Source: Polynucleobacter sp. SHI8 (lineage in GTDB: Bacteria; Pseudomonadota; Gammaproteobacteria; Burkholderiales; Burkholderiaceae). From it: a stretch of 64,000 nt of DNA. The notes under the pieces are model-generated. The model searched no databases, was not told the origin of the DNA, and saw only the letters and a list, made by a program, of their open reading frames with translations. The translations under genes and the position numbers were made by a program. Location: assembly GCF_027944005.1 (NCBI RefSeq), contig NZ_AP027204.1, forward strand, positions 2,356,001 through 2,420,000. Reading direction: 5' to 3'. This document shows positions 9,400 to 18,776 of this stretch, one piece after another; the stretch's first letter is position 1; every line of letters starts with the position of its first letter.

Positions 9400-10523
9400 T
9401 AAAACGTCTGAGTTTCCTTTGGCAAGGATTAGACCCAAGTCTAGCCATCATTTTATTGTGTTTAGTTGTGGTCGGTAACATCACATTTTTATCAGCAAGC
9501 TCCGGGACTGTTGTAAGTTGGGTTGAGCAGTCTAGAAACCTTGCAACCGCTTTAATCATTATGTGGGTTACCTCAAGAATACCGATTAAATGGTTAGAAA
9601 AAATATCTCTTTGGGTCTATCTAGTTGGTGTCGCTCTTCTTGTGGCTGTCGCAATATTTGGGTTAATCAAAAAAGGAGCGCGGCGTTGGCTCAATATCGG
9701 GGTTGTGATTCAACCATCAGAAATAATGAAAATTGCAATGCCAATGATGCTCGCTTGGTATTTTCACAAAAAAGATGGCATGGTAAAACTGCAGGACTTC
9801 TTTGTCGCTTTTTGTTTGTTGTTACTGCCAATTTTTCTGATTGCTAGACAGCCTGATTTAGGGACTGCCATTTTGGTATTTGCCGCTGGATTTTATGTCA
9901 TCTTATTTGCTGGGTTTCCCTGGAAATTTGTACTTCCTTTCGCCGTTATTGCTCTCTTAGGAATTGTCTTGATTGTCATTTTTGGTGATGCTATTTGTGC
10001 CAAAGGAGTCACTTGGCCTTTATTAAAAAGCTACCAACAACACCGTGTTTGTACCTTACTCGATCCCAGCTCAGACCCATTAGGTAAAGGCTTCCATACA
10101 CTACAGTCTATGATTGCAATTGGTTCAGGCGGTTTATTCGGCAAAGGCTGGATGAAAGGAACTCAAACTCACCTAGAATTTATCCCTGAAAAACATACTG
10201 ACTTTATCTTTGCTGTTTACTCTGAAGAGTTTGGCCTTTTTGGAAATTTAGTGCTTATTATTTTGTTTTTTCTTTTAATCCAACGGGGTTTACAAATCGC
10301 GGCCTCAGCACCTAATTTGTATTCGCGATTATTAGGCGGTTCAGTGACACTTATTTTCTTTACATATGCATTTGTGAATATGGCAATGGTAAGCGGTCTC
10401 TTACCAGTAGTTGGTGTGCCTTTACCCTTTATTAGCTATGGCGGTACTGCGCTCACAACACTGGGGTTTGGTGTTGGAATCTTAATGAGTATTAATCGAG
10501 GAAGACGTTTAATTCAAACTTAA
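9381..10523 (+). CDS. rodA: SEDS peptidoglycan glycosyltransferase RodA
   Basis: Multi-pass SEDS polymerase that works with PBP2. 380 residues and about ten transmembrane helices; family motifs RQPDLGTAIL near 160 and VGVPLPFISYGGTALT near the C-terminus are present, as is the GKGWMKGTQTHLEFIPEKHTDFIF loop containing the catalytic region. An upstream in-frame TTG at 9360 exists, but the ATG at 9381 has AAGGAG about nine bases before it and gives the normal N-terminus (WQGLDPSL), so I chose it. Last gene of the mre operon; a strong hairpin follows. Confidence 0.95.
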   Translation: MENRSVVKRLSFLWQGLDPSLAIILLCLVVVGNITFLSASSGTVVSWVEQSRNLATALIIMWVTSRIPIKWLEKISLWVYLVGVALLVAVAIFGLIKKGARRWLNIGVVIQPSEIMKIAMPMMLAWYFHKKDGMVKLQDFFVAFCLLLLPIFLIARQPDLGTAILVFAAGFYVILFAGFPWKFVLPFAVIALLGIVLIVIFGDAICAKGVTWPLLKSYQQHRVCTLLDPSSDPLGKGFHTLQSMIAIGSGGLFGKGWMKGTQTHLEFIPEKHTDFIFAVYSEEFGLFGNLVLIILFFLLIQRGLQIAASAPNLYSRLLGGSVTLIFFTYAFVNMAMVSGLLPVVGVPLPFISYGGTALTTLGFGVGILMSINRGRRLIQT

Positions 10524-10543
10524 TTAATACAATCTTAAGATGT

Positions 10544-10573
10544 AAAAAAGCCCAATTTGCATTGGGCTTTTTT
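10544..10573. terminator. Bidirectional terminator between rodA and HU
   Basis: Hairpin with stem AAGCCCAAT / ATTGGGCTT and loop TTGC, flanked by A and T runs on both sides. It can end both the plus-strand mre operon and the minus-strand HU gene, which are convergent here. Confidence 0.9.
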
Positions 10574-10590
10574 ATTATTTACGTTAAGAA

Positions 10591-10875
10591 TTACTTCTTA
10601 CGCTTATTTACGCTATCTTTAAATGCTTTACCAGCAGAAAATTTAACTGTTTTTGATGCTGCAATTTTGATCGCTTCACCAGTCTTAGGATTACGGCCAA
10701 CACGAGCAGCGCGCTTTCCTGAACTAAATGTACCAAAACCGATTAACTGAACGTTATCGCCTTTAGTAACAGCTTTTTTAATTGTATCTAATGCAGCATT
10801 TAATGCGTGCTCTGCTTTAGCTTTAGATAATTCTGATTCGTCAGCAATAGCTGCAACGAGTTCTGCTTTATTCAA
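10591..10875 (-). CDS. HU family DNA-binding protein
   Basis: Nucleoid-associated histone-like protein, 94 residues. N-terminal MNKAELVAAIADESELSK dimerisation helices, central QLIGFGTFSSGKRAARVGRNPKTGE beta arm carrying the intercalating Pro, and a Lys-rich C-terminus. It stands alone, with an AT-rich 230-base upstream region. HupB is the likely orthologue, but HU and IHF-like paralogues cannot be fully separated by eye; the GRNPKTGE arm favours HU. Confidence 0.93.
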   Translation of the reverse strand: MNKAELVAAIADESELSKAKAEHALNAALDTIKKAVTKGDNVQLIGFGTFSSGKRAARVGRNPKTGEAIKIAASKTVKFSAGKAFKDSVNKRKK

Positions 10876-11069
10876 ATTATGCTCCTTGAAATGAAATGAC
10901 TAAAAATACAAACTTATAAAATTAAGCGCAAATTAAACGCAATTTCATTTTAACCATATTTTATGGGCTTGTGAAAGCTTTTATTTAAGGAAAACCCTTA
11001 TTTTTATTAGCTCTGTGGTTTTTTTAAGTGCTTCAGACCAATGGAATAGGCGCTTTTTTAGATAATAGG

Positions 11070-11101
11070 CAATAAAATATCACCGAAGTGATCTTTTATT
11101 G
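11070..11101. terminator. Hairpin terminator after the 136-aa membrane-anchored protein
   Basis: Inverted repeat of 14 bases (CAATAAAATATCAC against GTGATCTTTTATTG, one mismatch) with loop CGAA, ending four bases past the stop of the minus-strand gene at 11105. The T-rich arm makes it a credible rho-independent terminator in that direction. Confidence 0.7.
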
Positions 11102-11104
11102 ATG

Positions 11105-11515
11105 CTATTTATTTATTTCTCCCGGTTGCGCTTTTTGTAATAGCTCATCGCGAATATCAGGAACTGACTTAATTTTTTTCACATAATACTCGGTCTCTGC
11201 AAAACAGTTCGTTGGAACCCCCACATGTTGATCGTATTCGATTTCAACACGTTTTCCAATATTAGAGGAAACCATTTTGGCCAAGTCCTCATCTCTCACA
11301 GAAAAGGAAAATTTCTCTTGGTTACCTAACATACTACCTGTAACCAACTCGCCTTCCCAGGTTTTACATACCCAGCCACGTTTAGAGAATTTTTGTAAAA
11401 ATCCAGCACGACTTCCATTGGAATAGGAATAGGACAATGTAAGCCAAGTGTAGAGAACAAACAGAATGATTAGAATAAAAAGAAATAATATGAATCTGCT
11501 TAAAAATTTAGCCAT
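11105..11515 (-). CDS. Membrane-anchored conserved hypothetical protein
   Basis: 136 residues: one N-terminal transmembrane segment (about 8-28, very Leu/Ile/Phe-rich) followed by a soluble domain probably facing the periplasm. The soluble part has GFLQKFSKRGWVCKTWEGEL and two cysteines (in WVCKTW and TNCFAE) that could form a disulfide. I do not recognise a functional family. The ATG is preceded by AGGAGAA at good spacing. It is monocistronic, divergent from dsbB, with a terminator just after it. Confidence 0.75.
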   Translation of the reverse strand: MAKFLSRFILFLFILIILFVLYTWLTLSYSYSNGSRAGFLQKFSKRGWVCKTWEGELVTGSMLGNQEKFSFSVRDEDLAKMVSSNIGKRVEIEYDQHVGVPTNCFAETEYYVKKIKSVPDIRDELLQKAQPGEINK

Positions 11516-11603
11516 TGTTTTCTCCTAGGTATCTTCTCACTATACCAAGATTATTTTAAAGTTTGGTTTAGCTCTTTTATATTAAACCCTCTATCATTGA
11601 GTC

Positions 11604-12080
11604 ATGTCAAAAAATTCTTATCTATTTATTTTTATAGCGTGTTCATGCTTGCTTGGTTTTGCTTTATATATTCAGCACATTGGCTGGATAGGAGTTCACT
11701 ACCCTCCATGTCCACTATGTATATTACAAAGAATTGCTTTTTTGCTGATCGCTTTGATGTGTCTGATGGCTTATTGTTTTGAAAAAACAAGAAAAATATT
11801 TTATTTTTTAGCTCTGCTAGCTTCCTTGTCGGGTTTGGCTATAGCATTACGTCATCAATGGGTGATTGCCCATCCAGAATCCTCTTGTGGGCTTGATCCT
11901 CTTGAGGTCTTTATTAATCAATTTAATATCGTACAAATGGCACCATCGTTCTTCAAAGCAGATGGCTTTTGTAGCATGCCACTACCGCCTATATTTTTTC
12001 TGTCTGTACCTAGTTGGTCATTATTGTTTTTTAGTTTGTTTCTTATTCTCTTTATCAAAAATTTCCGATTAAAAAATTAA
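11604..12080 (+). CDS. dsbB: Disulfide bond formation protein DsbB
   Basis: Quinone-linked inner-membrane oxidase that reoxidises DsbA. 158 residues with four transmembrane helices. The first periplasmic loop has Cys36-Pro-Leu-Cys39 in YPPCPLCILQR, the second has Cys95 (ESSCGLDPLEVF) and Cys123 (DGFCSMP), matching the two essential pairs. It is followed by the GDT1-type transporter nine bases later. Confidence 0.93.
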   Translation: MSKNSYLFIFIACSCLLGFALYIQHIGWIGVHYPPCPLCILQRIAFLLIALMCLMAYCFEKTRKIFYFLALLASLSGLAIALRHQWVIAHPESSCGLDPLEVFINQFNIVQMAPSFFKADGFCSMPLPPIFFLSVPSWSLLFFSLFLILFIKNFRLKN

Positions 12081-12089
12081 GGTGTATGT

Positions 12090-12671
12090 ATGAGTTTTGA
12101 AGCATTATTAGTGAGTACGGGCGTCGTCACTCTGGCAGAAATGGGTGATAAAACCCAACTTCTTGCATTTCTTCTTGCTGCGCGTTTCAAAAAACCTTTG
12201 CCCATCATTGCCGGAATTTTAATTGCAACCATACTGAACCATGGCCTTGCCGGAGCCTTAGGGACTTGGATAACGTCTCTCTTAAGCCCGGAAATACTGC
12301 GCTGGGTTCTTGGTTTTTCATTTTTGGGAATGGCTATTTGGACTTTAATTCCTGACAAAATAGACGAGGCGGAGCAACCATCCAAAGCTTCTTATGGTGT
12401 ATTTCTAACGACCTTAATCGCTTTTTTCCTAGCGGAGATGGGTGATAAAACACAAATCGCAACCGTTGCCTTAGCCGCGAATTATCAGGCGCCTTTTACT
12501 GTTGTTGTGGGCACAACTTTGGGTATGCTATTTGCTGATGTACCTGCCGTTTTTTTAGGTAACTCGTTTGCTAAACGATTACCTTTAAAACTAATTCATA
12601 TGATTGCGGCAGGTATTTTTGCAATTTTAGGTGCAATGATTTTATTTAAAGTTGATCAATTAATTACTTGA
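12090..12671 (+). CDS. GDT1/UPF0016 (TMEM165) family cation transporter
   Basis: Six-helix membrane protein of 193 residues made of two homologous halves, each with the family signature E-x-G-D-K-T: EMGDKT at residues 17-22 and again at 116-121. Bacterial members characterised in Vibrio and cyanobacteria export Mn2+; that role here is inference. Its 3' end overlaps the convergent DUF2721 gene by eight bases. It probably shares a transcript with dsbB. Confidence 0.88.
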   Translation: MSFEALLVSTGVVTLAEMGDKTQLLAFLLAARFKKPLPIIAGILIATILNHGLAGALGTWITSLLSPEILRWVLGFSFLGMAIWTLIPDKIDEAEQPSKASYGVFLTTLIAFFLAEMGDKTQIATVALAANYQAPFTVVVGTTLGMLFADVPAVFLGNSFAKRLPLKLIHMIAAGIFAILGAMILFKVDQLIT

Positions 12672-13143
12672 TCTGCATCGATTGCTTTGAGTGCGGTTTC
12701 ATTCTTACTGAGTAAGAGGCAATAAAAACCTCCCACAATAAGCAGATTAGTGCCAGAATAAAACAACTAATGCCACCAATGAAGGTATACAAAACATAGT
12801 CAGAAATGCTCATTTTTCCGGCAATTGTTTCTGCAAAAAATAACTCGAGTATCGTCAAACCTATTTGGATTGCACACAAGACAAGCAAAGCCATCGAGAT
12901 ATTTACTAAATGCGCTCTTTTTGAGAGGTAAATGAGCTCCTCCTCATGAAAACGTTTTAATACCTGCTGATGCTCTGGATCTTTTTCGTTCATGATGTCA
13001 AATTGCAAAGCTCTTGACCGATCAATGACGCGAGCAATCCGCTGTGTTAAGGCACCAATCATCCCAGCAACTGCCGTTAATAAAAATACCGGCGCAACAG
13101 AAAGTTGAATACTCTCACTTAAAAAATTAGGATTAAAAGCCAT
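12664..13143 (-). CDS. DUF2721 membrane protein
   Basis: 159 residues, three predicted transmembrane helices (about 15-35, 80-100, 120-145). The motif VAPVFLLTAVAGMIGALTQRIARVIDR is characteristic of DUF2721. Function unknown. It is convergent with, and overlaps, the GDT1-type gene; its upstream neighbour on the same strand is the DUF3597 gene, separated by a terminator. Confidence 0.85.
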   Translation of the reverse strand: MAFNPNFLSESIQLSVAPVFLLTAVAGMIGALTQRIARVIDRSRALQFDIMNEKDPEHQQVLKRFHEEELIYLSKRAHLVNISMALLVLCAIQIGLTILELFFAETIAGKMSISDYVLYTFIGGISCFILALICLLWEVFIASYSVRMKPHSKQSMQIK

Positions 13144-13195
13144 ACGATTGATTCCAAAATAAGCTGTTATTCATGATACACCCTAAATTTTGGGT

Positions 13196-13223
13196 AAAAA
13201 AAACCCTCATCGCATGATGAGGG
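13196..13223 (-). terminator. Rho-independent terminator of the DUF3597 gene
   Basis: Perfect 8-bp stem CCCTCATC / GATGAGGG with loop GCAT, followed on the minus strand by eight T (A run at 13196-13203). It lies 19 bases past the stop of the DUF3597 gene. Confidence 0.9.
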
Positions 13224-13241
13224 ATTGTCTACAAGTAGTAA

Positions 13242-13607
13242 TTAGTGCATTAAATTTGCAGATACTTTTCCGCCATTTTCAGCTAATTTTGACATTACTT
13301 GTTTGATTAACCAAACATTCATCGTCGCTGTGTCATTCGTATCACCTGTGTAACCTAATTCTTTAGCTAACTCTACGCGATGGGAAAGGCTACTATCTAA
13401 ACCTAATAAAGTCATTAAATCTACGATTGATGTCTTCCAATTGCTAGGGCGACCTGCTTTTGCTGCTAAATCAGTTAAAACAGCCTCAACATCCACTTGT
13501 GTGATTGCAGCTGCAGCAGTTGTTGCAGCATCAGCGGCTTGTCCACCTTGACCAGCTTCATCTTTTTTACCAAAAATACTGTCTTTAATTCTTCCAAAAA
13601 TACTCAT
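13242..13607 (-). CDS. DUF3597 domain protein
   Basis: 121-residue soluble protein. N-terminal MSIFGRIKDSIFGKK, a low-complexity Ala/Thr/Gly/Gln linker (about 18-38), then the DUF3597 domain with VDVEAVLTDLAAKAG, NWKTSIVDLMTLLGLDSSL and RVELAKELGYTGDTND. The fold resembles small LysM-type stress proteins of the family; function is unknown. A TTG 12 bases upstream is in frame, but GGAGAT sits seven bases before the ATG at 13607, so I use that start. Monocistronic with its own terminator. Confidence 0.87.
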   Translation of the reverse strand: MSIFGRIKDSIFGKKDEAGQGGQAADAATTAAAAITQVDVEAVLTDLAAKAGRPSNWKTSIVDLMTLLGLDSSLSHRVELAKELGYTGDTNDTATMNVWLIKQVMSKLAENGGKVSANLMH

Positions 13608-13769
13608 CTTTATCTCCAACTTGGTTTAAGGGAAATTTAATTCTATTGAGGATATATTTCAACAAAGTGCATTTTTAAATAATTTTTAAATAATCATTCA
13701 AAATAGAGACACAGTTATGTCATAAGGGTTTTCTACAATAAAAAATATTCACATTACCGTCACAAAACA

Positions 13770-14615
13770 ATGTTTAAACCAATTTTATTGTTTTATGTTT
13801 TATTCATTTCTTATTCAGCGAATGCCTATGAACCCTTTTTAACCGATGATGCTTCAACTGTTAAAAAGGGGCAACATCAATTCGATTTTTATTATTACAA
13901 TATTTTTAATAAAAGTGGTTCAAACACTGGCGATGGCATCATTGATATTAATGTCCCTGGTGAAGAGTTCTTGGGGGCTGATCGTGCTATAGGCTTTCCT
14001 ATAGGTTACACCTATGGCTTAAATGACCGTACAGAAATTAGTTTTGGAATGACCTACTATGGTTTTCCAACTGGTAGTTATTCTCCTCTGACTAACTACA
14101 ACTTGGGGGCTAAATATCGTATTTATAGTGATGAAGATACTGGCTTAGGCTTTGCAATCAAACCAACTTTCTCCTTCCCAAATAGTACTGGCCATCAAGA
14201 CGCTGGACTTGGAATGGCTCTACCGGGATATGGCGTTAATTTGATTGGAGCTTATGATAAGAAGGACTATTCATTACTGGTTAACTTTTCGTATCAACAT
14301 CAGCCCTACAACGCAAATTATCCAGTAGCCGGCACTTATGGTGAGTTAAGAACTGAGCTCTTTCAATTATCCATGGCACCTATTTGGAATATTACAGAGA
14401 AACTTCACATAGGTCTTGATATCGGTTTAGTGACTGACATTACGCCAACAGACGATCGGCGATATAACTCCTATATTATGCCGGCGATTACTTACTCACC
14501 CGCTGAAGATATTGATCTAGGGATATCTTATTTACGAGTTTCCCAAAACTTTCGTGACCAAATTGGGGTCGGCTATTCCTCGATCTTCAAGGTGGGCTTA
14601 AGCTATCGCTTTTAA
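13770..14615 (+). CDS. Outer-membrane beta-barrel protein (MetA-pathway-like transporter)
   Basis: 281 residues with a signal peptide (cleavage likely after SYSANA, about residue 19) and a predicted beta-barrel: alternating strands and a C-terminal aromatic end (VGLSYRF). YEPFLTDDASTVKKGQHQFDFYY at the mature N-terminus is typical of proteins related to the phenol-degradation MetA-like outer-membrane family. Substrate unknown. It is convergent with, and abuts, the next gene. Confidence 0.7.
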   Translation: MFKPILLFYVLFISYSANAYEPFLTDDASTVKKGQHQFDFYYYNIFNKSGSNTGDGIIDINVPGEEFLGADRAIGFPIGYTYGLNDRTEISFGMTYYGFPTGSYSPLTNYNLGAKYRIYSDEDTGLGFAIKPTFSFPNSTGHQDAGLGMALPGYGVNLIGAYDKKDYSLLVNFSYQHQPYNANYPVAGTYGELRTELFQLSMAPIWNITEKLHIGLDIGLVTDITPTDDRRYNSYIMPAITYSPAEDIDLGISYLRVSQNFRDQIGVGYSSIFKVGLSYRF

Positions 14616-14966
14616 TCAAGGATGGTAGTTTCCCTGAAAGCAATGCCTGACCTCATGGCCTAGGGTATGCATATTTAAGTTTTTGGCTGTAAACACGATG
14701 CAACGATTTCCACGTATGCCATTTTCCCAAAATGAACATGCTGTTACAGGGTAACCAAAACCTTTAAAACCTCGTTTTTTACTTTCTTTTTCACATTCAT
14801 TTTGAAGGTTCTCCACAGGTCGCCATTCAATCGTGGTTTTCTGTACATGATTTTTTTCTGCGGAAAACATGGAGTAGGGATTATCTTTGAATGCTTTTTC
14901 AGCAGAAGTATTCATCGAAGTGGTTAACAAAATAGTAATAGGAATTATTTTAAAGAGCAAATTCAT
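14616..14966 (-). CDS. Secreted small protein with HExxH motif
   Basis: 116 residues. A signal peptide (about 1-22, ending NTSA) is followed by a compact domain with three Cys near CEKESKKRG, TACSFW and RCIVF, and a C-terminal LGHEVRHCFQG that contains HEVRH, matching the zincin HExxH pattern. The motif stands only about ten residues from the C-terminus, so a third zinc ligand, if any, must lie in YHP or upstream. I recognise no named family. A small metalloprotease or an inactive relative are both possible. Confidence 0.7.
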   Translation of the reverse strand: MNLLFKIIPITILLTTSMNTSAEKAFKDNPYSMFSAEKNHVQKTTIEWRPVENLQNECEKESKKRGFKGFGYPVTACSFWENGIRGNRCIVFTAKNLNMHTLGHEVRHCFQGNYHP

Positions 14967-15117
14967 GATGATGGATTGATGTGAGATAGTTAATTACTTC
15001 AAGTTAATTTATACCTGAAAAATATGGGAAATTGATATTCAATTGTGTGGACAGACTATAATCATTTTTTATAGTTTTGCTGACAATACATTGATGTGTC
15101 AGTTTTGTTTGATTGAT

Positions 15118-16750
15118 ATGACCAATTCTCCCCCAAGCCAAATCATTGCCAATGAAGTTTCTCGTAGAAGAAGTTTTGCGATTATTTCACACCCCGATGC
15201 AGGTAAAACGACCTTAACAGAAAAACTACTTTTATATGCAGGGGCAATTCAGATTGCTGGTAGTGTAAAAGCTAGAAAAGCATCTCGGCATGCAACTTCT
15301 GATTGGATGGAAATTGAAAAACAAAGGGGAATTTCTGTTGCAAGTTCTGTGATGCAGATGGAATATCGCGACTGCATCATCAATCTTTTAGATACGCCAG
15401 GTCACCAAGATTTTTCCGAGGATACCTATCGCGTATTAACTGCGGTTGATTCTGCGCTCATGGTGATTGATGCCGCGAATGGGGTTGAATCTCAAACTCG
15501 GAGATTGATTGATGTTTGTCGAGCGAGAAATACTCCTCTCATTACATTTATCAACAAGCTAGATCGTGAGGTCAAGAGGCCTTTAGATTTGATGGATGAA
15601 ATTGAGGAAGCGCTTGGGATGTCAGTGGTTCCTATGACTTGGCCTGTTGGCATGGGGAAATCTTTCGCTGGAGTGATTGATATCAGCCAAGAAGCCATGC
15701 GGATGTTTAAAGCTGGTGAAGATCGCGTAGATATTCATACGGAAAAACGTATTAGTATTCATGACCCAGCCCTAGCTTCACAATTAGGTGACTCTTTATC
15801 TACTGCCTTATCAGAAGTTGAGTTGGTTCAAGGTGCTATGCCAAGTTTTGATCTAGAGGAATTTTTAGCGGGAAGACAATCACCTGTATTTTTTGGTTCT
15901 GCGATTAATAATTTTGGTGTTCAAGAAATTTTAAATACGCTGGTTGAACTTGCTCCAGCTCCAAAATCAAGGCTAACGATTCAACGAGAGGTACTTCCGT
16001 CAGAAAAAAACTTCTCTGCAGTCGTTTTTAAAATTCAGGCGAATATGGATCCCGCGCATCGAGATCGTGTTGCCTTCTTAAGAATTTGCTCCGGATATTT
16101 TGAGCGTGGTATGCGTTTAAAGATTTCTCGTAACGGTAAAGAAATAAGAACGAATAATGCTCTATCCTTTCTTTCACAACGACGCGATATTTTAGATGAG
16201 GCTTTTCCTGGTGACATTATTGGTTTGCCTAATCATGGTTTATTGCAACTTGGTGATACTCTTACTGAGGGTGAAAAATTACAGTTTACGGGCCTTCCTT
16301 TCTTTGCCCCAGAAATATTTAAATTAGTTGAAACTGCAGATCCATTACGTACAAAACAATTAAGAGAAGGATTGATGCAACTGGGAGAAGAGGGCGCAAT
16401 TCAGGTATTCAAACCATTAGTCGGTACACAAATGCTTCTGGGTGCGTTTGGTCAACTGCAATTTGAAGTTGTCGCTCACCGCCTGAAGATGTGAATACAA
16501 TGCAGAAGTTAGATTACTACCCGCCAGATACTCTTTATCAAGGTGGATCAGTTGTAAAGACCCTGTCACTCTGAAAAAGTTTATTCAAGAAAATTCTCAC
16601 AGAATCAGTGAAGATGTTGTTGGGGCCCCCGTTTTTTTAGCAACGCATAAATCAGAACTTGAGGTTGCCCAACAACTTTGGAAAGATATTGAGTTTCATG
16701 CCCTACGCGAGCATGCAGGTCTCGTATTCCAAAAGGACTTTAATCAATAA
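15118..16750 (+). pseudogene. prfC: Peptide chain release factor 3, frameshifted near its C-terminus
   Basis: GTPase that recycles RF1/RF2 after termination. The frame from ATG 15118 runs through the G1 motif SHPDAGKTTLTEK, G3 DTPGHQDFSED and G4 NKLD, but stops at TGA 16492. In the +1 frame from 16493 the protein continues (EYNAEVRLLPARYSLSRW, then WISCKDPVTLKKF and FHALREHAGLVFQKDF) to TAA 16748-16750, giving about 543 residues, normal for RF3. One extra base near 16487-16492 explains it. It could be an assembly error, a recent mutation or, less likely, recoding. The upstream TTG at 15043 adds 25 residues the family lacks. Confidence 0.9.
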
Positions 16751-17740
16751 TTATTGTGGTTCAATTTTGGCGGTTTTTACAACTTCGCTCCATTTGATTG
16801 ACTCCGCTTTAATTAAGGCAGCAAATTCTTCTGGAGTTCCTCCACCCACTTCATTGCCCTGTTGCAACATAAATTCGCGAATTTGAGGGTCTTTCAAGAT
16901 TTGATTAACGGCTAAATTTAACTTATCAATAATTGCTTTAGGGGTTCCTTTTGGAGCGATCAACCCTTGCCAATTATTGACGACAATTTGCGGAAATCCT
17001 AACTCCGTAAAACTTGGGACATCCTTCAATAAAGGTGATCGTGTTTAACTGGTAATAGCAATTGGTCTTAACTTTCCCGCCTTAATACTTGGCATCGCAG
17101 AATACATCTGATCGAACATCATGTTGACATTGCCTCCCATCAGATCTGTTAGTCCTGCCGCGCCACTTTTATATGGGACATGAATCATTTCAATATTGGC
17201 ACTTTGTTCAAAAAGTTCCGCAGATAATTGATGACTTCCGCCAATGCCTCCTGATGCAAAGGTTAATTTACCTGGCTTCGCTTTTGCATCTTTAATTACA
17301 TCATTGATGGTGAGATACGGAGAGCTTGGCGGCACGACTAAAACCAAAGGCCCTTTTTCAATCAAAATAATTGGAACTAAATCTTTCTCAGGGTCATAGC
17401 GCAAGCTTTTAAATAAAGCCTTATTGACAGCAAGTGGCGCAAAGTTCCCCATGCCAATGGTGTATCCATCAGGTGGAGCCTTAGCGATGTACTCTGTACC
17501 AATATTACCTCCAGCTCCCGCTTTGTTTTCCACGATAACTGGCGTTTTAAGAATTGCGCTGAGTTGTTGGCCGATTTGGCGGCTTCTCGAATCTGCTCCC
17601 CCTCCTGCACCATAGGGAACAATAAATGTAATTGGCTTAGTAGGGTATTCACTTTGCGCAAATACTTTGGATGAAAAACAACTCATCACAATTGGGATAA
17701 TTAGCAACAAATTTTTTATTTTTCTAAAATGCATAGTCAT
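16751..17740 (-). pseudogene. Bug/TctC-type solute receptor with in-frame stop
   Basis: Periplasmic tripartite-tricarboxylate-type receptor (Bug family). A signal peptide ends near FSSKVFAQ, then YPTKPITFIVPYGAGGGADSR, the usual family N-terminus. At 17045-17047 an in-frame TAA splits the gene: the frame reads AITS, stop, TRSPLLKDVP, and continues without a shift to the normal C-terminus (WSEVVKTAKIEPQ). A single A-to-T change of a Lys codon would produce this. Without readthrough the product lacks its C-terminal 98 residues. The stop codon directly abuts the prfC stop; the start is divergent from the next Bug gene. Confidence 0.88.
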
Positions 17741-17803
17741 CCATCTCCTGTTAAGATTCTTTGTGCTTTAGTATATTTTAAATATCAAAAATTCTCTACA
17801 TAT

Positions 17804-18772
17804 ATGCGACTCCTAAAAATTAGTTTCACTATTCTTGCTTTTTTCTCTTTATTTGGGGGCGCTAGTTATGCCTCAGATTACCCAAATAAGCCTGTGACCA
17901 TATTGGCGCCTGTTGCTGCCGGGGGAGGGCTTGACCTCGTCGCTAGAACAGTAGCTGAGCGTCTAACTAAATCGCTAGGGCAAAATTTTCTCGTTGATAA
18001 CCAAAGTGGGGGAGGCGGAATTATTGCCTCACAAAAAGCCGCTCGTGCAACCCCTGATGGATACACCTTAATGCTGTCCTATGTTGGGACCCATGGCACT
18101 AATCCGGCAGTTCGGAAAATCCCCTATGATCCTATAAAGGACTTTTCTCCCATCGCCATGGTCGGTGGAACTCCAAATGTCCTTGTTGTTTATAGCCCCC
18201 TACCTATAAAGAACTTTAAAGAGTTTATTCAATATGCCAAAGATAATTCCGCAAAAATGAGTTATGGCTCAGCTGGTCCAGGAACTCTTACTCATTTATC
18301 GATGGAGCAGTTAAAGCAACAAGCCAACTTCGAAAGTACTCATGTCCCTTATCGAGGAATTGCTCCAGCTTTCATCGATACAATTGCCGGACAAACCCTT
18401 TCGATGATGCCGGGTTTAGCGGCCGCAATGCCACATATTAAAACAGGTAAAGTCAGGCCTATTGCTGTTACAGGCCTTAAAAGACATCCTTTAATTCCTG
18501 ATGTCCCAACGTTTAAAGAGCTTGGGCTTGAGGGTTTCGAAGGCGTTCAATGGTACGGCATTTCTGGTCCTGCCAATCTTCCCCCAGCGATCATTACACT
18601 TCTCAATAGTGAAATCAACAAAGCAATTCAAAACCCTGAGCTTAAAGAGCGCTTAGCTGGCGAAGCTATCCAAGCCATGCCAATGACTCCCGAGCAATTT
18701 GGGCAATATATCAAAGATGATATTGCCCGGTGGAGTAAAATTGCTAAATCTCGCAACATTCAAATAGACTAA
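17804..18772 (+). CDS. Bug/TctC-type periplasmic solute receptor
   Basis: 322 residues. Signal peptide (ends GGASYAS), then DYPNKPVTILAPVAAGGGLDLVAR, the Bug N-terminal beta strand and ligand loop; HVPYRGIAPAFIDTIAGQ and LIPDVPTFKELGLEGFE are further family blocks. These receptors bind carboxylates and deliver them to TctAB permeases; no permease lies nearby. An upstream in-frame start at 17729 adds residues before the signal peptide, so I prefer ATG 17804. Four bases separate it from the MmgE/PrpD gene, suggesting a receptor-enzyme pair. Confidence 0.92.
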   Translation: MRLLKISFTILAFFSLFGGASYASDYPNKPVTILAPVAAGGGLDLVARTVAERLTKSLGQNFLVDNQSGGGGIIASQKAARATPDGYTLMLSYVGTHGTNPAVRKIPYDPIKDFSPIAMVGGTPNVLVVYSPLPIKNFKEFIQYAKDNSAKMSYGSAGPGTLTHLSMEQLKQQANFESTHVPYRGIAPAFIDTIAGQTLSMMPGLAAAMPHIKTGKVRPIAVTGLKRHPLIPDVPTFKELGLEGFEGVQWYGISGPANLPPAIITLLNSEINKAIQNPELKERLAGEAIQAMPMTPEQFGQYIKDDIARWSKIAKSRNIQID

Positions 18773-18776
18773 ATAT

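Noticed and set aside
15043..15117. Longer prfC start at TTG 15043
   Set aside because: The extra 25 residues have no counterpart in RF3 proteins; ATG 15118 gives the normal N-terminus.
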